In this document: piece by piece, positions 18,563 to 26,586 of the stretch
Layout of the letters: each line of letters starts with the position of its first letter
Position numbering within the stretch: position 1 is the first letter of the stretch
From: Hymenobacter sp. 15J16-1T3B
Lineage (GTDB): Bacteria > Bacteroidota > Bacteroidia > Cytophagales > Hymenobacteraceae
Direction of reading: 5' to 3'
Length of the DNA: 64,000 bases
Assembly (NCBI RefSeq): GCF_020711235.1
Contig: NZ_JAJFAV010000003.1
Location: 372,001-436,000 of the forward strand
The notes under the pieces: generated by a model
Told to the model about the DNA's origin: nothing
The model's database searches: none
Seen by the model: the letters and a program-made list of their open reading frames with translations, nothing else
Made by a program: the position numbers and the translations under genes

Positions 18563-18634
18563 GTCGGGCCGCCGGGTGGCCGGAGGAACCCCAAACGGGG
18601 GGAGCTTCGTTTACCAAGCGGCCCGGCTTTTTTT
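18563..18634 (+). ncRNA. Candidate structured RNA or attenuator between folD and queE
   Basis: A 10-bp closing stem (18563-18572 with 18618-18627, one G-U pair) is followed by seven T (18628-18634), as in an intrinsic terminator. Unlike a simple terminator it encloses a 45-base interior. The interior can form three short hairpins: CCGG-GTGG-CCGG, CCCC-AAAC-GGGG and GCTT-...-AAGC, so a multi-branched junction is possible. A promoter-like sequence ends just before it. It could be the folD terminator, a small RNA, or a leader controlling queE 58 bases downstream. It does not match preQ1-I/II, SRP RNA or other families that I can recall. Confidence 0.4.
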
Positions 18635-18691
18635 CTGCCCTACCATTTCGCTTTGCTTTACCCTCTGCCCACCCTTTCCCCGTCTGATGCG

Positions 18692-19300
18692 TTGACCACT
18701 CCCGCGGCTTTGCCCGTGATGGAGCAGTTTTACACGATTCAGGGCGAAGGGGCCAACGCCGGGCGCGCTGCCTACTTCATCCGCCTCGGCGGCTGCGACG
18801 TGGGCTGCCACTGGTGCGACGTCAAAGAATCCTGGGATGCCGACCTGCACCCGCGCCACAGCCTCGACAGCCTCGTGGCCGCCGCGTCGGCGCACCCCGG
18901 CCGCAACGTGGTCATTACCGGCGGCGAGCCGCTGATGCACGACCTCGGCCCGCTTACCCGCGCCCTGCACGCCGCCGGCCTGCAGACCTGGATGGAAACT
19001 TCCGGCGCCCACCCGCTCTCGGGCGAGTGGGACTGGATCTGCTTGTCGCCCAAGAAATTCAAGGCCCCGCTACCCGAAGTGCTGCAACACGCCCACGAGC
19101 TGAAAGTCGTTGTATTCAACAAAAGCGACTTCGCCTGGGCCGAACAGCACGCCGCGCAGGTGGGCCCCGAGTGCCGGCTGTTCCTGCAGCCCGAGTGGAG
19201 CAAAGCCGCCCAGGTGACCCCGCTCATCATCGATTACGTCAAGCAGCACCCGCAATGGCAGGTGTCGCTGCAGACGCACAAGTACCTCGACATTCCCTAG
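18692..19300 (+). CDS. queE: QueE, 7-carboxy-7-deazaguanine synthase, 202 aa
   Basis: Radical SAM enzyme that converts 6-carboxytetrahydropterin to 7-carboxy-7-deazaguanine on the way to queuosine. The TTG at 18692 yields MTTPAALPVMEQFYTIQGEG, agreeing with Bacteroidota homologues; the ATG at 18719 would remove the conserved PVME. The cluster motif GCDVGCHWCDVKESWD has the three cysteines in CxxxCxxC spacing. VVITGGEPLMHD binds SAM, and WMETSGAHPLSG and SPKKFKAP follow. No other que genes are in the window. The stop is 9 bases before the PorE-like gene, so the two are probably cotranscribed. Confidence 0.93.
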   Translation: MTTPAALPVMEQFYTIQGEGANAGRAAYFIRLGGCDVGCHWCDVKESWDADLHPRHSLDSLVAAASAHPGRNVVITGGEPLMHDLGPLTRALHAAGLQTWMETSGAHPLSGEWDWICLSPKKFKAPLPEVLQHAHELKVVVFNKSDFAWAEQHAAQVGPECRLFLQPEWSKAAQVTPLIIDYVKQHPQWQVSLQTHKYLDIP

Positions 19301-19309
19301 CGCCCCTCT

Positions 19310-21250
19310 ATGCGTCGCGTGTTGCTGCCCCTGCTGGTCGTGGCTGCCGGCTGCCTGCTGCCCCTGCAGCCGGCTACCGCCCAGGTCAAAACCCCCATCA
19401 CCAATACCAAGGCCAAGAGCCTGTGGGAAAAAGCCCAGCAGCAAGTCAAGGACCGGGAGTTTAACAAGGCCATTGAGACGCTCAGCACGCTCAACCAGAA
19501 ATTCCCCTCGATGGGGGAGCCGTACCTGCTAAAAGGCCAGCTCTACAAGGCCATGGGTGACACTCGCTCGGCCTTTGAAGCGTACCGCCAAGGCGTTGAA
19601 AAGACGGCGTTTGACCCCGGTCGGATGAACGACTACTTCACCTTGGGCGAGCTGGCCATGAGCTTTGGCGAGTACCAGTCGGCGCTGGATGCTTACCAGA
19701 AGTACCTGAAGGTGGCGCCCAAGGGACAGCGCTACATTCCGAAAGCCCAGCAGCAGGTGCAGAACTGTGAGTTTGCGCTGAAAGCCATGCAAAACCCGGT
19801 GGGCAAGGCCCCCGAGCGCCTGGGCAATCCGCTCAACACTTTCCGCTTTCAGTACTTCCCGGCGGTGACGGCCGACAACCGCTTCCTCGTCTACACCGCC
19901 CGCAAAACCGGCGAATCGGACGAGGACATTGTCATCAGCCGCATCGAGAAGGACGGCTCCTTCGGAGAGCCGCAGCTGATTTCCTCGGCCATCAACTCAC
20001 AGTTCAATGAGGGCGCCGGCTCCATCTCCGGGGACGGCAAAACCTTGGTGTTTGCCTCCTGCGACCGGCCCGGCGCCGTGGGCAACTGCGACTTGTACAT
20101 CTCGCGGCGCACCGGCAACAGCTGGAGCAAGCCGCGCAACCTCGGCCGCAACGTCAATTCCGTGGCCTGGGACTCGCAGCCCACGCTGTCGGCCGACGGC
20201 CGCACGCTCTACTTCACCTCCGACCGCCGCGGCGGCGTGGGGCTGGAAGACATTTACGTGACGACCCTGCAGGAAGACGGCACGTGGTCCATTGCGCGCA
20301 ACGTGGGCGCGCCGGTGAACACCACGGGCAAGGACATGGCCCCGTTCATTCACGCCAGCGGCAGCACGCTCTACTACGTCTCCGACGGCATGGTGGGCAT
20401 GGGCGGCCTCGACGTGTACAAGGCCAACCTGAGCGGGGGCAAGTTTGGCAACCCCGAAAACCTGGGCTACCCGCTCAACACCTTTGAAAACGAAGCCTCG
20501 CTGTTCATCAGCTCCGACAACCGCCGCGGCTTCTGCGCCCGCACCCGGCCCGCCGAGGCCGCCGTGGCCGAGCGCGACCGGCCGGTGGAGCTCTTCGGCT
20601 TCGAAGTGCCCGCGGCGGTGCGCTCCAGCGAGCAAAGCACCTACACCCAGGGCCGCGTGTTCGACGCCGTGACCAAAAAGCCTCTGCAGGCCGACGTGCA
20701 GCTCTACGACCTGAAAACCGACGAAATGGTGCAGGCCGTGATGAGCGACCCGGAAAGCGGCGACTACACCGTGGTGCTCAACGAAGGCCACCAGTACGGC
20801 ATGTACGCCGTGGCCGATAAGTACCTGATGAAGAGCCTGAATTTCGACTACTCCGACAAGCGTAGCTTCGACCCGCTCACCCTCGACATTTACCTGGAGC
20901 CGCTGCGCGCCGGCCGCGCCATTGTGCTCAACAACCTCTTCTTCGACACCAAGGAATACGCCCTGAAGCCCAACTCCCGCACCGAGCTCAACCGCCTTAT
21001 CAAGTTCATGAGCCAGTACCCGGACGTGCAGGTGGAAATTTCGGGCCATACCGACGACGTGGGAACCGACGACGACAACATGGTCTTGTCGAAGAACCGC
21101 GCCAAATCGGTCTACAACTACTTGGTGGAGCACAAAGTGAAGGCCGAGCGGCTGCGCTACCGCGGCTACGGCGAGTCGAAGCCCCTGGCCCCGAACGATT
21201 CGGAGGAACACCGCCAGCAGAACCGCCGCATCGAACTGCGCATTCTGTAG
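19310..21250 (+). CDS. PorE-like T9SS/peptidoglycan-binding OmpA-family protein, 646 aa
   Basis: Envelope protein with four domains in the order known for PorE (PG1058) of the type IX secretion system. They are a signal peptide (ends PATAQ), TPR repeats at about 40-150 (AKSLWEKAQQQVKDREFNKA), a PD40-type beta-propeller at about 175-440 (repeats like FVSDxxGGxG, GKTLVFASCDRPG), a carboxypeptidase-regulatory domain at about 445-525 (YTQGRVFDAVTKKPLQADVQ), and an OmpA C-terminal domain at 535-646. The last has SGHTDDVGTDDDN and LRYRGYGESKPLAPN, the peptidoglycan-binding core. It probably anchors the secretion machinery to peptidoglycan. Other OmpA-family propeller proteins share this order, so the T9SS role is an inference. 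An 18-bp-stem terminator follows. Confidence 0.88.
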   Translation: MRRVLLPLLVVAAGCLLPLQPATAQVKTPITNTKAKSLWEKAQQQVKDREFNKAIETLSTLNQKFPSMGEPYLLKGQLYKAMGDTRSAFEAYRQGVEKTAFDPGRMNDYFTLGELAMSFGEYQSALDAYQKYLKVAPKGQRYIPKAQQQVQNCEFALKAMQNPVGKAPERLGNPLNTFRFQYFPAVTADNRFLVYTARKTGESDEDIVISRIEKDGSFGEPQLISSAINSQFNEGAGSISGDGKTLVFASCDRPGAVGNCDLYISRRTGNSWSKPRNLGRNVNSVAWDSQPTLSADGRTLYFTSDRRGGVGLEDIYVTTLQEDGTWSIARNVGAPVNTTGKDMAPFIHASGSTLYYVSDGMVGMGGLDVYKANLSGGKFGNPENLGYPLNTFENEASLFISSDNRRGFCARTRPAEAAVAERDRPVELFGFEVPAAVRSSEQSTYTQGRVFDAVTKKPLQADVQLYDLKTDEMVQAVMSDPESGDYTVVLNEGHQYGMYAVADKYLMKSLNFDYSDKRSFDPLTLDIYLEPLRAGRAIVLNNLFFDTKEYALKPNSRTELNRLIKFMSQYPDVQVEISGHTDDVGTDDDNMVLSKNRAKSVYNYLVEHKVKAERLRYRGYGESKPLAPNDSEEHRQQNRRIELRIL

Positions 21251-21272
21251 GCTTCTCAGCTTTTTCTGGTCC

Positions 21273-21320
21273 GTCAAACGGCCGGTTTTGCCCCGCAAAA
21301 CCGGCCGTTTGACTTTTTTT
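21273..21320 (+). terminator. Strong rho-independent terminator after the PorE-like gene
   Basis: Perfect 18-bp stem (21273-21290 with 21296-21313, core AAACGGCCGGTTTTG), 5-base loop, then a T-run to about 21320. Confidence 0.95.
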
Positions 21321-21425
21321 TGTGCTATATCGGCGCTTTTTTATTGACTGATTAAAATGCTGAAAATGAGCGTTTATTGTGGTTTTGATAAAAGTTAATA
21401 GATAGAATAGTTACAAAATTTCTTT

Positions 21426-21456
21426 TTGCTATTTCATTTTTATCCCCACACATTTG
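21426..21456 (+). promoter_or_regulatory. Candidate promoter of the tandem small periplasmic genes
   Basis: In a very AT-rich 250-base gap, TTG at 21426-21428 is followed after 20 bases by CACATTTG (21449-21456), which fits TAnnTTTG except at the first base. It lies 115 bases upstream of the ATG at 21572. Confidence 0.4.
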
Positions 21457-21571
21457 GTCGAACCCAATGCCGTTCCCGGGCTGCCGTTTTGGCTCGGATA
21501 CCGGGTTTCGCTCTTTGTCATTTTCACTTAAACCCGTTTTCACCATTGTCCAATCTCCACACTCCCGTCCC

Positions 21572-21943
21572 ATGAAAAAGCTCCTCCTGCTGGCCGGCCT
21601 GGCCTTTGGGTTCCTGACCGCTGCCAACGCCGCTACGGACCCCGAGGGTGACAATCCGCTCAACCAACGCGCCACCGTACTGACGCGGGCCATGGCCAGC
21701 AAAATGCAGCTCGACGAAGGCCAGTACCTGAAGCTAAAGCAGCTGAACCTGCGCATGCTCAGCACCATGGAAGACCTGAAGGACCGTTTCGCCGCCGACC
21801 CCGAAATCCGGGACATCCGGATGGCCGAAGCCCAAACCAGCTACCACATGGAACTGGCCCTGATGCTGCGTCCGACCCAACTCACGGCCTACAAGCAAAG
21901 CCAGGCCAGCATGACCGCTCTGGGTCTTCCCAGCAGCCGCTAG
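21572..21943 (+). CDS. Small periplasmic helical protein, paralogue A, 123 aa
   Basis: The signal peptide is MKKLLLLAGLAFGFLTAANA. The mature part is almost wholly helical and carries the shared motif of three genes in this window: NQRATVLTRAMASKMQLDEGQYLKLKQLN in outline (L-T-R-x-M-A-x-K-x-x-L-x-E-x-Q-Y), then a second helix ending LRPTQLTAYKQSQASM. The layout (two long helices, a C-terminal L-x-P/W-x-Q-x-x-x-Y) recalls Spy/CpxP LTxxQ-type envelope chaperones, an inference. Start at ATG 21572; upstream frame is ignored. It is followed by paralogue B after 98 bases. Confidence 0.8.
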   Translation: MKKLLLLAGLAFGFLTAANAATDPEGDNPLNQRATVLTRAMASKMQLDEGQYLKLKQLNLRMLSTMEDLKDRFAADPEIRDIRMAEAQTSYHMELALMLRPTQLTAYKQSQASMTALGLPSSR

Positions 21944-22041
21944 TGCGCCTGACAACGTCCCTGCCGAGCTCACACGGCGGGGACGTAGCTTGGGCCGGGT
22001 TGTCTGCCGCATGATCCACGCCACAACACAATCCACCGCTC

Positions 22042-22407
22042 ATGAACAAACTGTTTTTTCTTCCGTCGCTGGGTCTCTGCCTGGTACTGGCCCACGGGGC
22101 CACGGCCGGCCAGGAGCCCACCCTCAACGACCGGGCTACCACGCTCACCCAGCAGATAGCCCAGAAAGTACCCCTGAACGAAGCTCAATTCGTGAAGGTG
22201 CGCCGCCTCAATCTGCAATACCTCAGCAGCACGCAGGACCTGAAAGCGCGCCTGGCCGATAACCCCGCCGCCCTCGACCAGCAGCTGGCCGAGCTGCAGG
22301 ACCGCTTCGACTGGGAAATGGCCGCCATCCTCTGGCCGCGCCAAATGACCGCCTACCGCCAGTCGCGCGCCAACATGACGGCCCTCGGCTCCTCGACCGA
22401 GCGCTGA
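22042..22407 (+). CDS. Small periplasmic helical protein, paralogue B, 121 aa
   Basis: Tandem paralogue of the gene at 21572-21943. Signal peptide MNKLFFLPSLGLCLVLAHGATAG. The mature protein has NDRATTLTQQIAQKVPLNEA, then QFVKVRRLNLQYLSSTQDLK and, at the end, WPRQMTAYRQSRANMTALGSS. The last segment matches paralogue A almost word for word (MTAYxQSxAxMTALG). Copies A and B therefore arose by duplication and have drifted. Like A, it probably binds unfolded proteins or acts as a stress-related periplasmic factor, but that is only a structural analogy. A simple-sequence region and a terminator follow. Confidence 0.8.
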   Translation: MNKLFFLPSLGLCLVLAHGATAGQEPTLNDRATTLTQQIAQKVPLNEAQFVKVRRLNLQYLSSTQDLKARLADNPAALDQQLAELQDRFDWEMAAILWPRQMTAYRQSRANMTALGSSTER

Positions 22408-22420
22408 GCCCCGGCAACCA

Positions 22421-22477
22421 TTCACTCGCACTCACTCACCACGTTTCACTCACTCGCTTTTTCACTCACACTCAGTT
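22421..22477. repeat. Low-complexity CACTCA-rich stretch
   Basis: Irregular repetition of CACTCACTC and TTCACTCAC units over about 55 bases downstream of paralogue B. No coding potential. Confidence 0.7.
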
Positions 22478-22523
22478 CTTTGCTTAGCCGGGTGGGCTGT
22501 TGCAGCAGCCCGCCCACACGCAA

Positions 22524-22557
22524 AAACGCCAGCCTTGTTGGGGCTGGCGTTTTTTTA
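22524..22557. terminator. Terminator between paralogue B and citrate synthase
   Basis: 11-bp stem (22524-22534 with 22542-22552, arms AAACGCCAGCC / GGCTGGCGTTT), 7-base loop and flanking A and T runs, so it can act in both directions for the convergent genes. A second smaller hairpin (GGGCTG...CAGCCC) lies just before it at about 22494-22511. Confidence 0.9.
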
Positions 22558-22578
22558 TGCGGTCAGAAATGAGGCTGA

Positions 22579-23871
22579 CTAGGCGCGCTCGTTGATCGGC
22601 ACGTAGTTGCGCTCTTTCTCGCCCACGTAGATCTGGCGCGGGCGGCCGATGGGCTCCTTGTTTTCGCGCATTTCTTTCCACTGGGCAATCCAGCCGGGGA
22701 GGCGGCCCAGGGCAAACATCACCGTGAACATCTCCGTGGGAATGCCCAGGGCTTTGTAGATGATGCCCGAGTAGAAGTCCACGTTCGGGTAGAGCTTGCG
22801 CTGGATGAAGTACTCGTCGGTGAGGGCGGCTTGTTCCAGCTCCTTCGCGATTTTCAGCAGCGGGCTGTCCTGCAGGCCCAGGGCCGTCAGCACCTCGTCG
22901 GCGGCCTTCTTGATGATGGTGGCGCGCGGGTCGAAGTTCTTGTACACGCGGTGGCCGAAGCCCATCAGGCGGAACGAGTCGTTCTTGTCCTTGGCCTTGG
23001 CGATGAACTTGCTGGTGTCGCCGCCGTCGCGCTCAATGGCTTCGAGCATCTCGATAACTTCCTGGTTGGCACCACCGTGCAGCGGGCCCCACAGGGCGTT
23101 GATGCCGGCCGATACCGAGCCGTAAAGCGAGGCGTTGGCCGAACCCACCAGGCGCACCGTCGAGGTCGAGCAGTTTTGCTCGTGGTCGGCGTGCAGGATG
23201 AGCAGCTTGTTGAGGGCGCTGACGACGACCGGGTTGAGTTCGTACTTCTCCGTGGGGAAGCTGAACATCATGTGCAGGAAGTTCGAGCAGTAGTCCATGT
23301 CATTCCGCGGGTAGTTCAGCGGATGACCCATCTGGTTTTTGTAGGTCCAGGCGGCGATGGTGGGCAGCTTGGCCATCAGACGGATGACGTTCAGGTCGAT
23401 TTCCTCCTTGCTCAGGTCCGGCGACACGCTTTCGGGGTAGAAAGCCGTCAGGGCGCAAATCAGCGAGGAGAGGATGGCCATGGGGTGGGCCGCCGACGGG
23501 AAGCCGTCGAAAATCTTGCGCACGTCCTCGTGCACGAGGGTGTGCTTGGTAATCTGCGAGCTGAAGTCTTTCAGCTGCGCTTCGGTCGGCAGGGCGCCGT
23601 AGATCAGAAGGTAGGCGACTTCCAGGAAGCTGGACTGTTCGGCCAGCTGCTCGATGGGGTAGCCGCGGTAGCGCAGAATACCTTCTTCGCCGTCGAGGAA
23701 GGTAATGGCGCTTTTGGTGGCGCCAGTGTTTTTATAGCCCGAATCCAGCGTCACGTAACCGGTTTGGTCGCGGAGCTTGTTGATGTCGATAGCCTTTTCG
23801 TGCTCGGTGCCCTCGAATACCGGCATCGCGTACGATTTGCCGTCGAGGATAATTTCAGCGGTTTCTGCCAT
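22579..23871 (-). CDS. gltA: Citrate synthase, 430 aa
   Basis: Condenses oxaloacetate and acetyl-CoA in the TCA cycle. Hexameric type II citrate synthase of normal length (about 430). The N-terminal beta-domain includes MAETAEIILDGKSYAMPV, and catalytic segments are LILHADHEQNCSTSTVRLVG (His), MGFGHRVYKNFDPRA (His) and YPNVDFYSGIIYKALG (Asp). Start at ATG 23871. Monocistronic, with a divergent 328-base gap to the aldo/keto reductase. The NADH-binding regulatory site typical of proteobacterial enzymes cannot be judged by eye. Confidence 0.98.
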   Translation of the reverse strand: MAETAEIILDGKSYAMPVFEGTEHEKAIDINKLRDQTGYVTLDSGYKNTGATKSAITFLDGEEGILRYRGYPIEQLAEQSSFLEVAYLLIYGALPTEAQLKDFSSQITKHTLVHEDVRKIFDGFPSAAHPMAILSSLICALTAFYPESVSPDLSKEEIDLNVIRLMAKLPTIAAWTYKNQMGHPLNYPRNDMDYCSNFLHMMFSFPTEKYELNPVVVSALNKLLILHADHEQNCSTSTVRLVGSANASLYGSVSAGINALWGPLHGGANQEVIEMLEAIERDGGDTSKFIAKAKDKNDSFRLMGFGHRVYKNFDPRATIIKKAADEVLTALGLQDSPLLKIAKELEQAALTDEYFIQRKLYPNVDFYSGIIYKALGIPTEMFTVMFALGRLPGWIAQWKEMRENKEPIGRPRQIYVGEKERNYVPINERA

Positions 23872-24199
23872 TACTTACTGATTAGTGGACAGGGAGAGTG
23901 GGTGGCGTGCGAGGGCGAAGTACGGCATTAGCACTTTGCCCTGCAACCCGGCGGCGAGTTTGCCGCGGGCCAGGTGTAGTACAAATGAAGCTGAGCGGTT
24001 GTTTGACCTTGAGAGCCAATCAAAACCGTTAGAAGGCTCAGGCTGAGGTTAAAAAAAATTAAGGTGGCGGCTTCCTCAGCCAGTGCAATTTTTGCCGGCC
24101 CCAGGAGCCGGCGCCGCAACGAATGGGGCCAGCTCCCGGCGGAGCGGCGCCAACTTTTCGCCGCGCTGCGGCTTATTCAGCGGTACCATCCTGCTCCGC
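23872..24199. other. Divergent intergenic region (citrate synthase / aldo-keto reductase)
   Basis: 328 bases upstream of two divergent genes. The middle (about 23970-24070) is AT-rich and includes an eight-A run. Promoters for both genes are expected here, but I could not find a matching TTG/TAnnTTTG pair. Confidence 0.4.
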
Positions 24200-25096
24200 A
24201 TGAAGCTTCACCAACTCGGCACTTCCGATTTGCGCGTCAGCGCCGTCAGCTTCGGCTGCATGTCCCTCGGCAACGACCACGCCGCCAACGCCCGCCTGCT
24301 GCACCAGGCCCTCGATGCGGGCATCAACTTCTTCGACACCGCCGATTTGTACCAAAAGGGCGAAAACGAAGCCAGCGTCGGCAAGGCATTCCTGGGCCGG
24401 CGCGCGGAAGTGGTGCTGGCCACCAAAGTCGGCAACCAGTGGCGCCCCGACGGCAGCGGCTGGGACTGGAACCCCACGAAAAGCTACATCCTACAAGCCG
24501 TGGAAGGCAGCCTGCGCCGGTTGCAGACCGACTACATTGACCTCTACCAGCTGCACGGCGGCACCGTTGAGGACCCGATTGACGACACCATCGAAGCCTT
24601 CGAGCTGCTGCGGCAGCAGGGCAAAATCCGGGCGTACGGCATTTCGTCCATCCGGCCTAACGTCATCCGCGAGTACGCGCAGCGTTCCAGTATTGCCAGC
24701 GTGATGATGCAGTACAGCCTGCTGGACCGCCGGCCCGAGGAAAGCTGCCTGGATTTGCTGCAGGAGCATCACGTGAGCGTGCTGGCGCGGGGTAGCTACG
24801 CCCAGGGGCTGCTGCTGGGCAAGGCGGCCAAGACCTATCTGAACTACTCCGCCGAAGAAGTGGCCCGCGCTGCCCAAGCCGTGCAGATGGCCGCGGAGCC
24901 GCCGCGCCCGGCTTCGGAAACGGCCGTACAGTTTGCCCTGGCGCACCCGGCCGTTACGTCGGCGGTGCTGGGCATCCGCACCGAGCAACAGTTACGGGAG
25001 GCCGTGGCTGCCGGCCAGGCCCCGCCGCTGACGGATGCGGAGTTGCAAATGCTCCGCCATGCCTTGCCGGTCAACCGGTACGAGCAGCACCGGTAG
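24200..25096 (+). CDS. Aldo/keto reductase, 298 aa
   Basis: NADP-dependent oxidoreductase of the aldo/keto reductase superfamily. The ATG at 24200 opens MKLHQLGTSDLRVSAVSFGC, the family start. The catalytic tetrad is visible as Asp and Tyr in FFDTADLYQKGENE, Lys in VVLATKVG and His in DLYQLHGG. The C-terminal cofactor region is TSAVLGIRTEQQLREA. This resembles the YajO/YccK-like clade with unknown natural carbonyl substrate. Soluble; monocistronic; ends 7 bases before the 3' end of mnmE on the opposite strand, so the pair is closely convergent. Confidence 0.92.
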   Translation: MKLHQLGTSDLRVSAVSFGCMSLGNDHAANARLLHQALDAGINFFDTADLYQKGENEASVGKAFLGRRAEVVLATKVGNQWRPDGSGWDWNPTKSYILQAVEGSLRRLQTDYIDLYQLHGGTVEDPIDDTIEAFELLRQQGKIRAYGISSIRPNVIREYAQRSSIASVMMQYSLLDRRPEESCLDLLQEHHVSVLARGSYAQGLLLGKAAKTYLNYSAEEVARAAQAVQMAAEPPRPASETAVQFALAHPAVTSAVLGIRTEQQLREAVAAGQAPPLTDAELQMLRHALPVNRYEQHR

Positions 25097-25102
25097 CCCG
25101 GG

Positions 25103-26485
25103 CTACTTGCCGATGCAGAAGCGGGTGAAGATGCTGCCCAGCAAATCGTCGGAGCTGATGTCGCCGGTGATTTCGCCGAGGGCGCGTAGGGCCCGGCGCA
25201 GGTCGGAAGCCACCAGCTCGGTGCCCAGGCCGTGCTGCAAGCCCTGCTGCACGGCCGTCAGGGCTTCGGCGGCCACTTCCAGGCTGCGAGCGTGACGCAG
25301 GTTAGTCACGATGGTGGCGGCGCCGGCGTCGAGGCCTTCTTTGCGCACGGTGGCGAGCAGGCGCTGCCGCAGCTCCTCCAGGCCCGCATGGCTGGCGGCG
25401 GAGAGCAGCAGCATATCGGGGTAAGCGGCGCGCAGCTCGGCGACGGCCGCGGCCGGTGCTTCGTCCAGCTTGTTGCCGACGAGCAGCAGGGCCGCGCCTG
25501 CGGGCAGGGGTAAATCTGCTACGTCAGCCGCTACTTCGGCAGGCGAGGCGGTGGCCAGGTCGAAGAGGTAGAGCACCACGGCGGCCTGCTGCACGCGCTG
25601 CCGGGTGCGCTCCACGCCAATGGCCTCGACCACGTCGGTGGTGGCGCGCAGGCCGGCCGTGTCGACGAAGCGAAACTTGATGCCTTCCAGGCTGACCTCG
25701 TCCTCGATAAAGTCGCGGGTGGTGCCCGGAATGGCCGACACGATGGCGCGCTCCTCGTTAAGCAGGGCGTTGAGCAGGGTGCTCTTGCCCGCATTGGGCC
25801 GCCCGGCAATGACGGTGGTGACGCCGTTTTTGATGACGTTGCCCAGCTCAAAGGAGCGCAGCAGCCGTTGCACCAGGGTTTTAACTTCCGTCAGCAGCTT
25901 CAGCAAGCCGGTGCGGTCGGCAAATTCCACGTCTTCCTCGCCGAAGTCCAGCTCCAGCTCCAGAAGGGCCGCGAAGTCGATGAGGCGCTGGCGCAAGTCG
26001 GCCAGTTCGCGCGAGAAGCCGCCGCGCATCTGGTTCAGGGCCACGCGGTGCTGCAGGGCCGAGTCGGCGGCAATCAAATCGGCCACGGCCTCGGCCTGGG
26101 CCAAATCGAAGGCGCCGTGTAGAAAGGCGCGCTTGGTAAACTCCCCAGGCTCGGCCAAACGGGCGCCGCGGCGCACCAGCAGGGCCAGCAGCTCGCGCAC
26201 GATGTAGTCGGAGCCGTGGGTGCTGATTTCGACCACGTCCTCGCGGGTGTAGGAGTGCGGGCCGCGAAACAGGCTGACCACCACTTCGTCGAGGATGGTG
26301 TCGCCGTCGCGCAGGGTACCGTAGTGCAGGGTGTGGCCGGGCTGGGCGGTCAGGTCTTTGCCGCGAAATACCTCGTTGGTCAATGCTATAGCTGCCGGGC
26401 CCGAGAGGCGCACGACGGCAATAGCCCCCGCGCCGGGCGGGGTGGATAGCGCAACGATGGTATCGGAAAGGGCGAGGGGCAGCAA
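25103..26485 (-). CDS. mnmE: tRNA-modifying GTPase MnmE, 460 aa
   Basis: With MnmG it installs the 5-carboxymethylaminomethyl group on wobble uridine 34 of several tRNAs. The N-terminal folate-binding domain contains DTIVALSTPPGAGAIAVVRL and EPGEFTKRAFLHGAFDLAQA. The G domain is inserted in the helical domain and shows AGRPNAGKSTLLNALL (Walker A), IPGTTRDFIEDE, DTAGL and GNKLD. The C-terminus ends CIGK, the family motif whose Cys is required for activity. Start at TTG 26485; no ATG is nearer. The length is typical. Confidence 0.97.
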   Translation of the reverse strand: MLPLALSDTIVALSTPPGAGAIAVVRLSGPAAIALTNEVFRGKDLTAQPGHTLHYGTLRDGDTILDEVVVSLFRGPHSYTREDVVEISTHGSDYIVRELLALLVRRGARLAEPGEFTKRAFLHGAFDLAQAEAVADLIAADSALQHRVALNQMRGGFSRELADLRQRLIDFAALLELELDFGEEDVEFADRTGLLKLLTEVKTLVQRLLRSFELGNVIKNGVTTVIAGRPNAGKSTLLNALLNEERAIVSAIPGTTRDFIEDEVSLEGIKFRFVDTAGLRATTDVVEAIGVERTRQRVQQAAVVLYLFDLATASPAEVAADVADLPLPAGAALLLVGNKLDEAPAAAVAELRAAYPDMLLLSAASHAGLEELRQRLLATVRKEGLDAGAATIVTNLRHARSLEVAAEALTAVQQGLQHGLGTELVASDLRRALRALGEITGDISSDDLLGSIFTRFCIGK

Positions 26486-26586
26486 GGGAAAAAGCGTGAA
26501 GCGGTGAAGTGGGAAGTCAAAGTGAAGCGGCGCAACTGGCAGGCGCTAGGAAGCATGCCGCAGCGCACCCGTTACAGCTTTACCAC

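Noticed and set aside
18563-18634. Signal recognition particle RNA or preQ1 riboswitch
   Set aside because: The conserved SRP apical segment (GGTCCGGAAGGAAGCAGC) is not present, and neither are the short preQ1-I loop and A-rich tail. It is kept as an unassigned structured element.
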